A stretch of 64,000 nt of DNA from Streptomyces narbonensis (GCF_014649015.1 NZ_BMSF01000006.1:186001-250000); one strand, 5' to 3'. Shown: positions 24,501 through 34,524, counted from the stretch's first letter. A program made the numbers and translations. The notes: a model not told the origin generated them from the sequence alone.

Positions 24501-26660
24501 GTGGCCACGTTCCTCTACAAGCTGGGCCGTTCCGCCTTCCGGCGCCGACGGCTCGTCGCCCTCCTCTGGGTGGCGCTCCTGGCGGTCGCCGGTATCGGCG
24601 CCGCCACCGCGCCCGCCCCCACGTCCAGTTCCTTCTCGATACCCGGCACCGAGGCCCAGCGCGCCTTCGACCTCCTCGAAGAGCGCTTCCCGGGTGCAGG
24701 CGCCGACGGGGCCACGGCCCGTGTCGTCTTCAAGGCCCCCGACGGCCAGAAGATGACCGACCCGGCCCACAAGACCGTCGTCGAGGAGACCGTCGCCGCG
24801 CTGAAGTCCGGCTCGGACCAGATCGTCTCGGTCACCGACCCGTACACGGCGCAGGCCGTCTCGCAGGACGGCTCCACGGCCTACGTCTCCGTCTCCTACA
24901 AGGTCAACGGGATGGAGCTGACCGACGAGAGCAAGAAGGCCCTCACCGAGGCCGGCCACAGCGCGCAGGGCAAGGGGCTGACCGTCGAGGTCGGCGGCGA
25001 CGCCCTGCAGAGCATGCCCGAGCAGGGCGCGAGTGAGGCCATCGGCATCATCATCGCCGGCATCGTGCTCGTCATCACCTTCGGCTCGCTCGTCGCCGCC
25101 GGACTCCCGCTGCTCACCGCCCTCATCGGCGTCGGCATCGGCGTCTCCTCGATCGCCGCCCTCGCCAACGTCCTCGACCTGGGCTCCACCACCTCCACCC
25201 TCGCGATGATGATCGGCCTCGCGGTCGGCATCGACTACGCCCTCTTCATCGTCTCCCGCTACCGCTCGGAGCTCGCAGACGGGCGCGAGAAGGAGGACGC
25301 GGCGGGCCGCGCGGTCGGCACGGCTGGCTCGGCGGTCGTCTTCGCCGGACTCACCGTCGTCATCGCCCTGGTCGGCCTGGCCGTCGTCAACATCCCGATG
25401 CTGACGAAGATGGGCTTCGCCGCCGCCGGCACGGTCGTCATCGCCGTCCTCGTCGGCCTCACCCTCATCCCCGCGATGCTCGGCTTCGCCGGCGACAAGA
25501 TCGTCGGCCGCAAGCAGCGCCTGGGCACCGCGAAGGAGAGCGACAAGCCCAACGGCGGTACCCGCTGGGCCCGGTTCGTCATCCGCCGCCCCCTGATGGT
25601 GCTGCTCGTCGGCGTGCTCGGCCTCGGCGCGATCGCCGTGCCCGCCGCCTCCCTGGAGATGGGCCTGCCGGACGACGGCGCCAAGCCCACCTCGACCTCC
25701 GAGCGCCGGGCGTACGACACCCTGTCGGACGGCTTCGGCCCCGGCTTCAACGGCCCGCTGCTCGTCGTCGTCGACGGCGACAAGGCCACCGCCGAGAAGG
25801 CGGTCTCCACGATCAAGGGCCTCGAAGGCTGGGCCGCCGTCACCCCGGCGACCCCGAACAAGGCCGGCGACGCCGCGATGATCACGGTGATCCCGAAGGA
25901 CCGCCCGTCCTCCGGCGCCACCGAGGAACTGGTCCACGACATTCGGGGCGCCACCGGCGACGAGGTCCTCGTCACCGGCGCCACCGCGATGAACATCGAC
26001 TTCTCGCAGAAGATGAACGACGCGCTCGTGCCCTACCTGGCACTCGTCGTCGGCCTCGCCTTCCTGCTCCTGACGGTGGTCTTCCGGTCGATCCTGGTGC
26101 CGCTGAAGGCGGCCCTCGGCTTCCTGCTGTCGGTCGTCGCAGCCCTCGGCGCGGTCGTCGCGGTCTTCCAGTGGGGCTGGCTCGGCGGCCTCTTCGGGGT
26201 CGAGCAGACCGGCCCGATCATGTCGATGATGCCGATCTTCATGGTGGGTGTCGTCTTCGGTCTCGCGATGGACTACGAGGTCTTCCTCGTGACGCGGATG
26301 CGGGAGGCGTACGTCCACGGCGAGCGGCCCGGCGAGGCGATCGTGACCGGCTTCCGGCACAGCGCCCGGGTGGTCGTCGCCGCGGCGGTCATCATGATCG
26401 CGGTCTTCGCCGGCTTCATCGGCATGGACGACCAGATGATCAAGATGATCGGCTTCGGCCTGGCCGTCGCGGTCCTCTTCGACGCCTTCGTGGTCCGCAT
26501 GGCGATCGTCCCGGCCGTGCTCGCGCTCCTCGGCCACAAGGCCTGGTGGCTGCCGAAGTGGCTGGACCGGGCCCTGCCGACCGTGGACGTGGAGGGCGAG
26601 GGCCTCGCCGCCACCGTCGACGCGGACCCGCGCACCGGGCCGGACCTCGTGAAGGTCTGA
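24501..26660 (+). CDS. MMPL-family RND transporter
   Basis: The 719-residue membrane protein has two halves, each with one helix, an extracytoplasmic domain and five helices. The proton-relay motifs are GLAVGIDYALFIVSRYR and GLAMDYEVFLVTRMRE. MMPL proteins export lipids or hydrophobic compounds using the proton gradient. GTG at 24501 is chosen because GGGAG lies nine bases upstream and it removes an unlikely 12-residue leader. Being controlled by the adjacent TetR, it is likely an inducible efflux pump. Confidence 0.9.
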   Translation: MATFLYKLGRSAFRRRRLVALLWVALLAVAGIGAATAPAPTSSSFSIPGTEAQRAFDLLEERFPGAGADGATARVVFKAPDGQKMTDPAHKTVVEETVAALKSGSDQIVSVTDPYTAQAVSQDGSTAYVSVSYKVNGMELTDESKKALTEAGHSAQGKGLTVEVGGDALQSMPEQGASEAIGIIIAGIVLVITFGSLVAAGLPLLTALIGVGIGVSSIAALANVLDLGSTTSTLAMMIGLAVGIDYALFIVSRYRSELADGREKEDAAGRAVGTAGSAVVFAGLTVVIALVGLAVVNIPMLTKMGFAAAGTVVIAVLVGLTLIPAMLGFAGDKIVGRKQRLGTAKESDKPNGGTRWARFVIRRPLMVLLVGVLGLGAIAVPAASLEMGLPDDGAKPTSTSERRAYDTLSDGFGPGFNGPLLVVVDGDKATAEKAVSTIKGLEGWAAVTPATPNKAGDAAMITVIPKDRPSSGATEELVHDIRGATGDEVLVTGATAMNIDFSQKMNDALVPYLALVVGLAFLLLTVVFRSILVPLKAALGFLLSVVAALGAVVAVFQWGWLGGLFGVEQTGPIMSMMPIFMVGVVFGLAMDYEVFLVTRMREAYVHGERPGEAIVTGFRHSARVVVAAAVIMIAVFAGFIGMDDQMIKMIGFGLAVAVLFDAFVVRMAIVPAVLALLGHKAWWLPKWLDRALPTVDVEGEGLAATVDADPRTGPDLVKV

Positions 26661-26685
26661 CGCCCGGTCCCGTCCCCGTACGCCG

Positions 26686-27063
26686 TCAGTGTGTCGTCAT
26701 CGACGTACTGGCGGCGTACGTGTGCCGGAGGAAGCGGAGCAGCGCGGCCGTGTCGAACTGGACGACCTGGACGCCGTCGTCCTGGTGGAACTCGACGACC
26801 GTCTGCACCCGGCCGCAGGGCCACACCTCGATGTCGCCGCGGCGGGTGGGGGTACGCAGTCCGGTCTCCAGGAGCGTGCGCGGGAAGGACCATTCGACGT
26901 CGCCGGGGAAGCCGAAGCGGACGGTCGCGGGGGAGAGGTCGGCGTCGTAGTGGAGGGTCACGGGCACGGGCCGGGAGAGCGGGGCGTCGCTGATGATCCG
27001 TCCCCTGGCGTGGTCGTCGACCGCGTGAACGTCGGCTGCGTGCTGCTCGTCTACGGCGGCCAT
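26686..27063 (-). CDS. SsgA-like protein (SALP), sporulation/cell division regulator
   Basis: The 125-residue protein has the SsgA-family signature: VPVTLHYDADLSPATVRFGFPG, EWSFPRTLLETGL, DIEVWPCGR, VQFDTAALLRFLRHTY. SALPs are found in sporulating actinomycetes and control septum placement, growth of spore walls and autolysis. GAGGAG precedes the ATG. Which SALP this is cannot be decided from motifs alone. Confidence 0.88.
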   Translation of the reverse strand: MAAVDEQHAADVHAVDDHARGRIISDAPLSRPVPVTLHYDADLSPATVRFGFPGDVEWSFPRTLLETGLRTPTRRGDIEVWPCGRVQTVVEFHQDDGVQVVQFDTAALLRFLRHTYAASTSMTTH

Positions 27064-27168
27064 CGCGCGCTCCTCACATTTGTCCTGCTATAAGCCAATG
27101 TGCCACTCCTTCCCCCGCTGTGCGCGGGGCATGCGCCGTCCACGCTGTGATCTGTGACCCATGCGCTC

Positions 27169-27185
27169 TTGCAACTGGTTCGCAG
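27169..27185 (+). promoter_or_regulatory. Candidate Nur box upstream of the ECF transporter
   Basis: TTGCAA-N5-TCGCAG resembles the Nur (nickel-responsive Fur-family) operator TTGCAA-N5-TTGCAA: the left arm is exact and the right arm matches 4 of 6. It lies 20 bp before the cbiM start. Confidence 0.45.
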
Positions 27186-27204
27186 GAAGCTCATCATTCG
27201 GGGC

Positions 27205-28254
27205 GTGCATGTACCTGACGGATTCATCAATGCCCCCGTGTCGGCCGTGGCCGGCGTCGTCGCCGCCGGCGCCGTCGCCGTGAGCCTGCGCGGGGCCCGC
27301 CGCGAACTTGGCGAAGGCCACGGGGGAGAGCGGACGGCGCCGCTCGCCGGTCTCGTCGCGGCCTTCATCTTCGCCGTGCAGATGCTGAACTTCCCGGTCG
27401 CCACCGGGACCAGCGGACATCTGCTCGGCGGCGCGCTCGCCGCGATACTCGTCGGCCCCTGGACCGGCGTCCTGTGCGTCGCCGTCGTCCTGCTGATGCA
27501 GGGCATCCTCTTCGCGGACGGAGGCCTCACCGCCCTCGGCGTGAACATCACCGTCATGGGCGTCGTCACGGTCGTCGTCGCATACGCGCTCTTCCGCGGC
27601 CTCGTCCTCGTACTGCCGCGCACCCGCGGCTCGGTGACCGCGGCCTCCTTCGTCGCCGCACTCGTCTCCGTACCGGCCTCGGCCGCCGCCTTCACCCTGA
27701 TCTACGCGATCGGCGGCACCACCGACGTGCCGATCTCCAAGGTCCTGACGGCCATGGTCGGCGTCCACTTCCTCATCGGAATCGGCGAGGCCGTCATCAC
27801 CATGCTGACCGTCGGCGCGGTCATCGCGGTCCGCCCCGACCTGGTCTTCGGCGCCCGGGGCCTGACCGCCCCGCTCAAGCTCCGGGTCGACGGCGAGCTG
27901 GTCGACGCGGCCACCCCGGTGCCCGCGCCCACGGCCTCCGGCTCCCCGAGGAAGCTGTGGATCGGCGGCCTCGTCACCGCCCTCGTCCTCGCCGGCTTCG
28001 TCTCCTTCTACGCCTCCGCCAGCCCCGACGGCCTGGAGAAGGTCGCCGCCGACAAGGGCATCGACGCCAAGGTCGAGGAGCACGCCGCCGCGGGCTCGCC
28101 GCTCGCCGACTACGGCGTCAAGGACGTCGACAACGCCCGCCTCTCCGGCGGTCTGGCCGGCGTCATCGGCGTCGGCGCGACCCTCGCCGTCGGCACGGGC
28201 GCCTTCTGGGTGGTCCGCCGCCGCCGCACGAGCCAGGAAGCCGCGGCGGCCTGA
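27205..28254 (+). CDS. cbiM: Nickel/cobalt ECF transporter substrate-binding subunit, CbiM/NikM with fused PDGLE domain
   Basis: The 349-residue protein is the S-component that binds Ni2+ or Co2+. It starts at GTG 27205, giving the N-terminus (M)HVPDGFI; in this family the N-terminal Met-His coordinates the metal. Seven or so membrane segments follow, with FAVQMLNFPVATGTSGHLLGG. From residue about 255, one more helix, the motif SPDGLEKVAADKGID and a final helix form the NikN/PDGLE partner domain fused to the same chain. A 5-prime extension to ATG 27154 would destroy the metal-binding N-terminus and is rejected. It is followed by cbiQ and cbiO. Confidence 0.88.
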   Translation: MHVPDGFINAPVSAVAGVVAAGAVAVSLRGARRELGEGHGGERTAPLAGLVAAFIFAVQMLNFPVATGTSGHLLGGALAAILVGPWTGVLCVAVVLLMQGILFADGGLTALGVNITVMGVVTVVVAYALFRGLVLVLPRTRGSVTAASFVAALVSVPASAAAFTLIYAIGGTTDVPISKVLTAMVGVHFLIGIGEAVITMLTVGAVIAVRPDLVFGARGLTAPLKLRVDGELVDAATPVPAPTASGSPRKLWIGGLVTALVLAGFVSFYASASPDGLEKVAADKGIDAKVEEHAAAGSPLADYGVKDVDNARLSGGLAGVIGVGATLAVGTGAFWVVRRRRTSQEAAAA

Positions 28255-28469
28255 CGTGGGTGCCGTCTGCCACACGAGCGTGGTCCGTGACCCGAGTGCG
28301 GCCCAGAGCATGCGCCGCGTCGAGGGCGCGGGTGCGGTCCGGGACATGGGCCGCGTCCGGGGCGCGGGTGCGGTCCGGGACAAGGGCCGCGTCCGGGGCG
28401 CGGGTGCGGTCCGGGACATGGGCCGCGTCCGGGGCGCGGGTGCGGTCCGGGACAGGGGATCGGTCTGAC
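28255..28469 (+). repeat. 36-bp tandem repeats between cbiM and cbiQ
   Basis: The whole cbiM-cbiQ gap is built from 36-bp units: three near-perfect copies at 28330-28365, 28366-28401 and 28402-28437, a partial copy to about 28454, and at least one degenerate copy before them. All units lack stops in the forward frame from GTG 28256 to TGA 28466-28468, which would encode a 70-residue protein with a 12-residue repeat. Composition suggests expanded intergenic DNA, not a selected gene. Confidence 0.85.
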
Positions 28470-29230
28470 ATGGGAGCCGGCCACGCCCACAAGCTCTACC
28501 GGCACGCGCACTCGCCGGTGCACGAGCTGCCTCCGCACACCAAGCTCGCCGCCGTCCTCGGCTTCGTCGTGGTCGTCGTCTCGACGCCCCGCGAGGCCGT
28601 CTGGGCCTTCGCCGGCTACGCCCTGCTCCTCGCGGTCGTGGCGGCGAAGGCCCGCGTCCCGGCCGGCTTCCTGCTGAAGCGGCTGCTCATCGAGGTGCCG
28701 TTCGTCGCCTTCGCGTTCCTCATGCCCTTCGTCGTCCCCGGCGAGCAGACGACCGTCCTCGGTGTGTCGCTCAGCGTCCCCGGCCTCTGGGGCGCCTGGA
28801 ACGTCCTCGCGAAGGGCACCCTCGGCGTCGCCGCCTCCGTGCTCCTCGCCTCCACCACGGAACTCCGTGCGCTCCTCCTCGGCCTCCAGCGGCTGAAGCT
28901 GCCCCCGATGCTCGTCCAGATCGCCTCGTTCATGATCCGGTACGGCGACGTCATCACCGACGAGATGCGCCGCATGTCGATCGCCCGCCGCTCGCGCGGC
29001 TTCGAGGCGCGGGGCGTCCGGCACTGGGGCGTCCTCGCGAAGTCCGCGGGCGCGCTCTTCATCCGCTCGTACGAGCGCGGGGAGCGGGTCCACCTCGCCA
29101 TGGTCAGCCGTGGCTACACGGGCACCATGCCCGTCCTCGACGAGGTGACCGCCACCCGCGCCCAGTGGACCCACGCCGCCGTGCTGCCCCTCACCGCACT
29201 CCTGATCTGCCTCCTCGGATGGACGACCTC

Positions 29231-29234
<4 letters not shown>
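28470..29234 (+). CDS. cbiQ: ECF transporter transmembrane subunit CbiQ
   Basis: The 254-residue T-component couples the ATPase to the metal-binding subunit. It opens with a His-rich stretch (GAGHAHKLYRHAHSPVHEL), has about five membrane helices, and carries the Ala-Arg-Gly coupling motifs: ARRSRGFEARG and the later MVSRGYTG. The stop overlaps the cbiO ATG. The N-terminal histidines are common in cobalt/nickel versions. Confidence 0.9.
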
Positions 29235-29977
<743 letters not shown>

Positions 29978-29983
29978 CCTTGC

Positions 29984-29997
29984 TCCGACCGGTCGGA
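29984..29997. promoter_or_regulatory. 14-bp perfect palindrome after cbiO
   Basis: TCCGACCGGTCGGA lies just after the cbiO stop. It may be an operator for the next gene or part of a hairpin. A second dyad, ATGAC-N5-GTCAT, is at 30063-30077. Confidence 0.35.
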
Positions 29998-30111
29998 TCC
30001 GCCGGTGGGTCGCGCCGCGCTGTCACGTACGGGGCCGGAGCCGAGGTTATGAAGGAAATCGGATGACAGTTCGTCATTCGATCATTTCCTCACATCGACC
30101 TCAGGAGCCGC

Positions 30112-30630
30112 ATGATGCGCCCCCTCGGAGCAGCCCGTCTCGGCATGGCCACGGCACTGGCCGGCGTCTTCGCCTGCACCTCGATCACGACCGCCGCCGC
30201 GACGGACACCGGCACCGCCCCCGCCAGGGACAAAGCCAAGGTCATCACCGTCATCGGCAAGCTCGCGGAGCAGACCCGCTTCCCCGTGAACCCCGAAGGC
30301 CCTGCCGCACAGGGCGACCGGACGGCCTTCCGCTCGGACCTCTACGACCTGGACGACAAGAAGATCGGCGAGACCGCCGGCACCTGCACCACCACCCGGG
30401 CCGACCTCGCGACCGGCGGAGCCGAGGTGTGCGTCGTGACCTACACCCTCCCGGGCGGCCAGCTCGCCGTGCAGGGGATGGTCTTCGGCCACCTCAACCC
30501 GGGTCCCCCTCCGTCGTTCGACAACGCGATCACCGGCGGCACCGGGCAGTACGACCGGGCCCGCGGCTCGATCCACGCCGACACCATCGGCATGGGCCAG
30601 CGGCGCTTCACGATCACGATCAAACCCTGA
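30112..30630 (+). CDS. Secreted allene-oxide-cyclase-barrel-like protein
   Basis: The 172-residue protein has a signal peptide (residues 1 to about 30, ending TTAAA) and a beta-rich domain. The ending ITGGTGQYDRARGSIHADTIG matches the GGTGxYxxARG motif of the allene oxide cyclase / dirigent-like barrel family, which in bacteria is mostly uncharacterised. No catalytic role can be assigned; such barrels can bind hydrophobic ligands. CAGGAG precedes two adjacent ATG codons (30112 and 30115). Confidence 0.72.
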   Translation: MMRPLGAARLGMATALAGVFACTSITTAAATDTGTAPARDKAKVITVIGKLAEQTRFPVNPEGPAAQGDRTAFRSDLYDLDDKKIGETAGTCTTTRADLATGGAEVCVVTYTLPGGQLAVQGMVFGHLNPGPPPSFDNAITGGTGQYDRARGSIHADTIGMGQRRFTITIKP

Positions 30631-30721
30631 CGGCCCCGACGTCCCCCTGACCCCGGAATCCGGCCTTCTCCCCTCGCGTTGCACCATGGGAGCCGGTCGT
30701 ACGAAAGGGAGAGTGGGTCAG

Positions 30722-31894
30722 GTGGACGTCCAGGGCACGGTGGCGGCGGGCTGGGAGCCGGTCAGGGACGCGTTCCTGCGCAATTTCGAGCAGCGCGGCG
30801 AGCGCGGGGCGGCCGTCGCCGTCCACCGCGACGGGGTGAAGGTCGTCGACCTGTGGGCCGGCAGCCGTGACGTGGACGGCACGGCCCCGTGGACCGAGTC
30901 GACAGCCCAGGTCATCCGCTCGGCGACGAAGGGCGTCGCCGCCGCCGTACCCCTGCTCCTGCACCAGCGCGGCCTGCTCGACCTGGACGCACCCGTCGCC
31001 ACGTACTGGCCGGAGTTCAAGGCGGCCGGCAAGGACCGTGTGACCGTACGGCAGCTCCTCGCGCACCGGGCCGGGGTCCCGGTCCTCGACCGCCCGCTCA
31101 CCCTCGCCGAGGCGATCGACCTTCCGACGGCGACCGGCGCGATCGCCGCCCAGGCCCCCGTCTGGGAGCCCGGCACCGCCCACGGCTACCACGCCCACAC
31201 CTTCAGCTGGCTGCTCTCCGGCCTCGTCCACCGCGTCACCGGCCGCACCATCGGCCGCTGGGTCGCCGAGGAGATCACCGGCCCCCTCGGCCTCGACCTC
31301 TGGATCGGGCTGCCGGACGCGGAGGTCCACCGGGTCGGCCGCCTCGGCCCCGTCGAGGAGATCGACCCGCCCGGCGGCGGGGCGCTCAAGCTCCGTCCCA
31401 AGCGCTCCGTCAGCGAGGCCTACAAGGACCCGGACTCCCTCACCCGGCGCGCCTTCGGGGTCATCGAGCCCAAGCCCGACGAGAACGACCCCGTCTACCG
31501 GGCCGCCGAACTGCCCGGCTCGGCGGGTGTCGCCACCGCCCGCGCGCTCGCCCGCTTCTACGCCGCGACCCTCGGCCCCGTGGACGGCGCCGAGCGCCTC
31601 TTCGCCCAGGCGACGCTCACCCTGGCCCGTACGGAGGAGTCGGCGGGAGCGGACCGGGTGCTGCTCGTCGGCACCCGCTTCGGGCTCGGCCACATGCTGC
31701 ACGGACCGGCCTCCCCGCTCCTCGGTCCGTCCTCCTTCGGCCACCCCGGCCGCGGCGGCTCCCTCGGCTTCGCCGACCCCGAGTCGGGGATCGCCTTCGG
31801 GTACGTCACCAACGGCATGCGGAAGACGGTCACGGCCGACCCGCGCGCCCAGGCGCTGGTCCGGGCGGTGCGGTCGGTCGTGGACCTGACCTGA
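30722..31894 (+). CDS. Serine hydrolase of the class C beta-lactamase / EstB family
   Basis: The 390-residue protein has the SxxK motif Ser67-Ala-Thr-Lys70 (RSATKGVAAAV), a Tyr in HGYHAHTFSW replacing the usual YxN, and the late FGHPGRGGSLGF in place of KTG. This pattern fits EstB-like esterases with a beta-lactamase fold better than true beta-lactamases. No signal peptide is visible, so it is likely cytosolic. GTG 30722 is chosen for the GGGAGAG nine bases upstream. The 27-bp repeat array starts at its last codons. Confidence 0.85.
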   Translation: MDVQGTVAAGWEPVRDAFLRNFEQRGERGAAVAVHRDGVKVVDLWAGSRDVDGTAPWTESTAQVIRSATKGVAAAVPLLLHQRGLLDLDAPVATYWPEFKAAGKDRVTVRQLLAHRAGVPVLDRPLTLAEAIDLPTATGAIAAQAPVWEPGTAHGYHAHTFSWLLSGLVHRVTGRTIGRWVAEEITGPLGLDLWIGLPDAEVHRVGRLGPVEEIDPPGGGALKLRPKRSVSEAYKDPDSLTRRAFGVIEPKPDENDPVYRAAELPGSAGVATARALARFYAATLGPVDGAERLFAQATLTLARTEESAGADRVLLVGTRFGLGHMLHGPASPLLGPSSFGHPGRGGSLGFADPESGIAFGYVTNGMRKTVTADPRAQALVRAVRSVVDLT

Positions 31895-32032
31895 CCCGAT
31901 CCTGCGCCCGACTTGACCTGACCCGATCCTGCGCCCGACTTGACCTGACCCGATCCTGCGCCCGACTTGACCTGACCCGATCCTGCGCCCGACTTGACCT
32001 GACCCGATCCTGCGCCCGACTTGACCTGACCC
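31887..32032. repeat. 27-bp tandem repeats after the EstB-like gene
   Basis: Five identical 27-bp copies (31887-31913, 31914-31940, 31941-31967, 31968-31994, 31995-32021) and a partial sixth. Each begins TGACCTGACC, which is also how the upstream gene ends (GACCTGACCTGA). Further CTTGA/CCTGA-rich sequence runs to about 32100. Nothing else is seen in the gap to 32165. Confidence 0.92.
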
Positions 32033-32165
32033 TGAACCGTCTTGAACCGACCCTGACCCTGCCTTGACCTGCCGCTGAAGCGCCTTGAACTGACCTGACA
32101 TTCTGCGCCGTCGACCCGCGGGTCAAGGGGTGCGCGGCCAGTACCGTGTGCGAGCCCACTGACCG

Positions 32166-33290
32166 ATGGGCGGGCACGGGGGTGCAGGGGTGAGCGGGAT
32201 TCCGTCGCGACCGTCGCGACCGGCGAGGGCCTTGGGAACGGCACGAGCACCGAGAACGGCACCACACGCGGCGGCGCGGGCGGCGGCGCCCGCCGACCGC
32301 ATGGCGCTGCGGATCGCGAGCAGCCGGCTCTGGGAGATCTACGGCAGCATCGGACTGCTCGCCGCGCACCGGGGCCTCGTGCCCTGGCCGTACGCCCACT
32401 GGGCCAAGGCGGCACGCCGTTCGCTGAGCAGCTCCGAGGTGACCATCCCGGGCTGGCTCGTCCATCTCTTCCGGGCCGGCGGCGGGAGCCTTCCGCCGTT
32501 CCTCCTCGCCGTCCCGGCCGAGGACGGGCCGGACCTGAGGGAGGAGCTCGCGACCCTGGCGGCGGTCTGCCCGTCCCGGGTCCGCGCCGAGCTCGAACAG
32601 CGCTTCCCGCAGGGCGTGCCCACCGAAATCCGCCCGCTGTACGCGGACCCCGTGGCGCGCGTCGCCGAACTCCGCGCCTTCCTGCCGCGGTACTGGCAGG
32701 CCGCGCTCGCCCCCTACGCGGCGGCCCTGCGGGCGGCGACGGAGGAGGACGTCCTGCGCCGCGCCCGCACGCTCGCCACCCGGGGCCCGGAGGCGCTGCT
32801 GGACGCGGTGGGCGGGATCGCGGTGCCCGGCGGGGTCGCGGTGCCCGGCGTGATGGCCGTGTCGGGCGTCTCCCGACTCGTCCTCGTACCCCTGCTGTTC
32901 GGCCGGGGAGCGCCCTTCTCCACCTCGGCCCCGGACGGCTCCGAGGCCGCCCTGTCCTACCCGGTCGAAGGGTCCGCCGTCCTCGTCGGCGAGGCACCGG
33001 CCGGGCGGCGCGCCGACGCGCCCGTGCGCGGCGACCGGCTGGAGATCCTGCTCGGCCGCAGCCGGGCCGGTGTCGTCCGGGCCCTCGTGACGCCCACGAC
33101 CACCTCGGACCTCGCGACGGCCCTCGGCCTCGCCCCGAGCACCGTCTCCCAGCACCTCACGGCGCTGGTGGCCGCGGGCGTGGTGCGGCGGCGCAGGGTG
33201 GGCGTGCGCGTGCTCTACGAGCTGGACCGCCCGGGTGCGGTGCTGCTGAGGCAGCTGGACCACGCGCGCGGGACCCCGGCGGTGCGGTGA
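32166..33290 (+). CDS. ArsR-like winged-helix transcriptional regulator
   Basis: A protein of up to 374 residues. The C-terminal 90 residues hold an ArsR-type winged helix (SRAGVVRALVTPTTTSDLATALGLAPSTVSQHLTALVAAGVVRRRR). About 240 residues ahead form a helical and beta-rich domain seen in long actinobacterial ArsR-like proteins. The first 40 residues are Arg/Ala/Pro-rich, so the real start may be as late as ATG 32301. A short VPGG/VPGV repeat is at about residues 220-230. No metal-binding cysteines are seen. Ligand and targets unknown. Confidence 0.75.
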   Translation: MGGHGGAGVSGIPSRPSRPARALGTARAPRTAPHAAARAAAPADRMALRIASSRLWEIYGSIGLLAAHRGLVPWPYAHWAKAARRSLSSSEVTIPGWLVHLFRAGGGSLPPFLLAVPAEDGPDLREELATLAAVCPSRVRAELEQRFPQGVPTEIRPLYADPVARVAELRAFLPRYWQAALAPYAAALRAATEEDVLRRARTLATRGPEALLDAVGGIAVPGGVAVPGVMAVSGVSRLVLVPLLFGRGAPFSTSAPDGSEAALSYPVEGSAVLVGEAPAGRRADAPVRGDRLEILLGRSRAGVVRALVTPTTTSDLATALGLAPSTVSQHLTALVAAGVVRRRRVGVRVLYELDRPGAVLLRQLDHARGTPAVR

Positions 33291-33347
33291 CCGGGCAGTA
33301 GGGTCAACTCGCCGTACACGTACACAGGTTGCAACAGGAGAGAACGC

Positions 33348-33833
33348 ATGTCCCAGGAAACGTACGAGAAGCTGGTCGCCCTGCTCGACGAGCGCGGTGC
33401 CGCCTACCGGGTGATCGAGCACGCGCCCGAGGGCGCCACCGAGGCGGTCAGCGCCCTGCGGGGGCACGAACTCGCCCAGGCGGCCAAGTGCATCATCGCG
33501 ATGGTCAAGATCGGCAAGAAGGAGAAGCGGTTCGCGCTGGTCGTCGTCCCCGGTGACCGGCGGATCGACCTCGCGGCGGTGAAGGCGCTGTACGGCGGCA
33601 CCTACGTCTCCTTCGCGTCCCCGGAGATCGCGGAGGACCTCGCGGGCTCGGAGAGCGGCACGATCCTGCCGTTCTCCTTCGACGAGCGCCTGGAGCTCTT
33701 CGTCGACCCGGACCTGCTGGCACACGAGGAGTTCTACTTCAACGCCGCCCGCCTCGACCGCTCGATCGCCCTCTCCAGCGCGGACTACCGGTCGATCGCG
33801 GAGCCGCGCGTGGAGCGGGTCTCGACGGACTGA
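33348..33833 (+). CDS. YbaK/ProX-type aminoacyl-tRNA deacylase domain protein
   Basis: The 161-residue protein is a free-standing editing-domain homologue. Features are the opening LDERGAAYRVIEHAPEG, the conserved Lys in QAAKCIIAMVKIGKKEKRFALVVVPGD and RRIDLAAVKALYGG. Relatives deacylate mischarged tRNAs such as Cys-tRNA-Pro. A second YbaK-type protein is at 39792-40271. ATG 33348 has GAGAG nine bases before it. Confidence 0.82.
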   Translation: MSQETYEKLVALLDERGAAYRVIEHAPEGATEAVSALRGHELAQAAKCIIAMVKIGKKEKRFALVVVPGDRRIDLAAVKALYGGTYVSFASPEIAEDLAGSESGTILPFSFDERLELFVDPDLLAHEEFYFNAARLDRSIALSSADYRSIAEPRVERVSTD

Positions 33834-33859
33834 GGGCGCGGCGGGCGGTCGGAGGCGGA

Positions 33860-34477
33860 TCAGGCCATGGCGGGCGTCAGTGCGAGCAGCATTCCGAGGC
33901 CGACGAGGACGGCCCCGATGACCTTGTTGAGCACGGTCTGCCGCTGCAGCAGCCGGGACCGCAGGGCCTGGTTGGAGAAGAGGACCGCGGCGAGGGCGAA
34001 CCAGACGAGGTGGGCGAAGGACATGAAGAGTCCGTAGCCGATCTGCTGGAAGACGGGGGTGTCCGCGCTGACGACCTGGGTGTACGTGCTCAGCACGAAC
34101 AGCATCGTCTTCGGGTTGAGTGCGTTGGTCAGAAAGCCGGTGCGCAGCGCGCCGGCCTTCGAAAGCCCGCCGTCCTCCGAAAGGTCGATGTCCACCTGGG
34201 CCTTGGTGACGAACGTCTTGTAGCCGATGTACACCAGATATGCGGCGCCGATGAGTTTCATCGCCGTGAAGAGCATCGGGGTACGGGAGACCAGAAGTCC
34301 CACGCCCAGCATGGTGTAGGTGACGTGGACGAGAACGCCGAGTGCGATTCCGGCGGCCGCGAGAACTCCGGCGGTCCTTCCGTACAGATAACTGTTGCGG
34401 ACGGTCATCGCGAAATCCGCGCCGGGGCTGATGACAGCCAGAATGGTGATGACCGCCACGGCTATGAGCTGACCCAT
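33860..34477 (-). CDS. LysE/RhtB-family amino acid exporter
   Basis: The 205-residue protein has about six membrane segments and the family start VITILAVISPGADFAMTVRNS, followed by NALNPKTMLFVLS. Members export lysine, arginine, threonine, homoserine, leucine or modified amino acids. It lies downstream of an amino-acid dioxygenase gene on the same strand, separated by 103 bp with a strong stem-loop, so it may be both read through and driven by its own promoter. Context suggests export of a hydroxylated amino acid or its derivative. Confidence 0.9.
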   Translation of the reverse strand: MGQLIAVAVITILAVISPGADFAMTVRNSYLYGRTAGVLAAAGIALGVLVHVTYTMLGVGLLVSRTPMLFTAMKLIGAAYLVYIGYKTFVTKAQVDIDLSEDGGLSKAGALRTGFLTNALNPKTMLFVLSTYTQVVSADTPVFQQIGYGLFMSFAHLVWFALAAVLFSNQALRSRLLQRQTVLNKVIGAVLVGLGMLLALTPAMA

Positions 34478-34524
34478 GTACCCGACTTCCCGCCTTCTCG
34501 CTCACGTTCTCACTCAAGGGTGAG

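Noticed and set aside
27064..27204. A cobalamin riboswitch before cbiM (a GCCACT stretch is present)
   Set aside because: The leader is only about 140 bases and lacks the conserved B12-box with its AGGAGACC-type core.
28256..28468. A 70-residue gene between cbiM and cbiQ
   Set aside because: It consists of 36-bp tandem repeats open in several frames and has no convincing ribosome binding site; listed as a repeat.
30722..31894. A true class C beta-lactamase
   Set aside because: No signal peptide, no YxN and no KTG; the HxG-type replacement fits EstB-like esterases.
31887..32032. A CRISPR array
   Set aside because: The 27-bp units are directly adjacent with no spacers, and there are no cas genes in the window.
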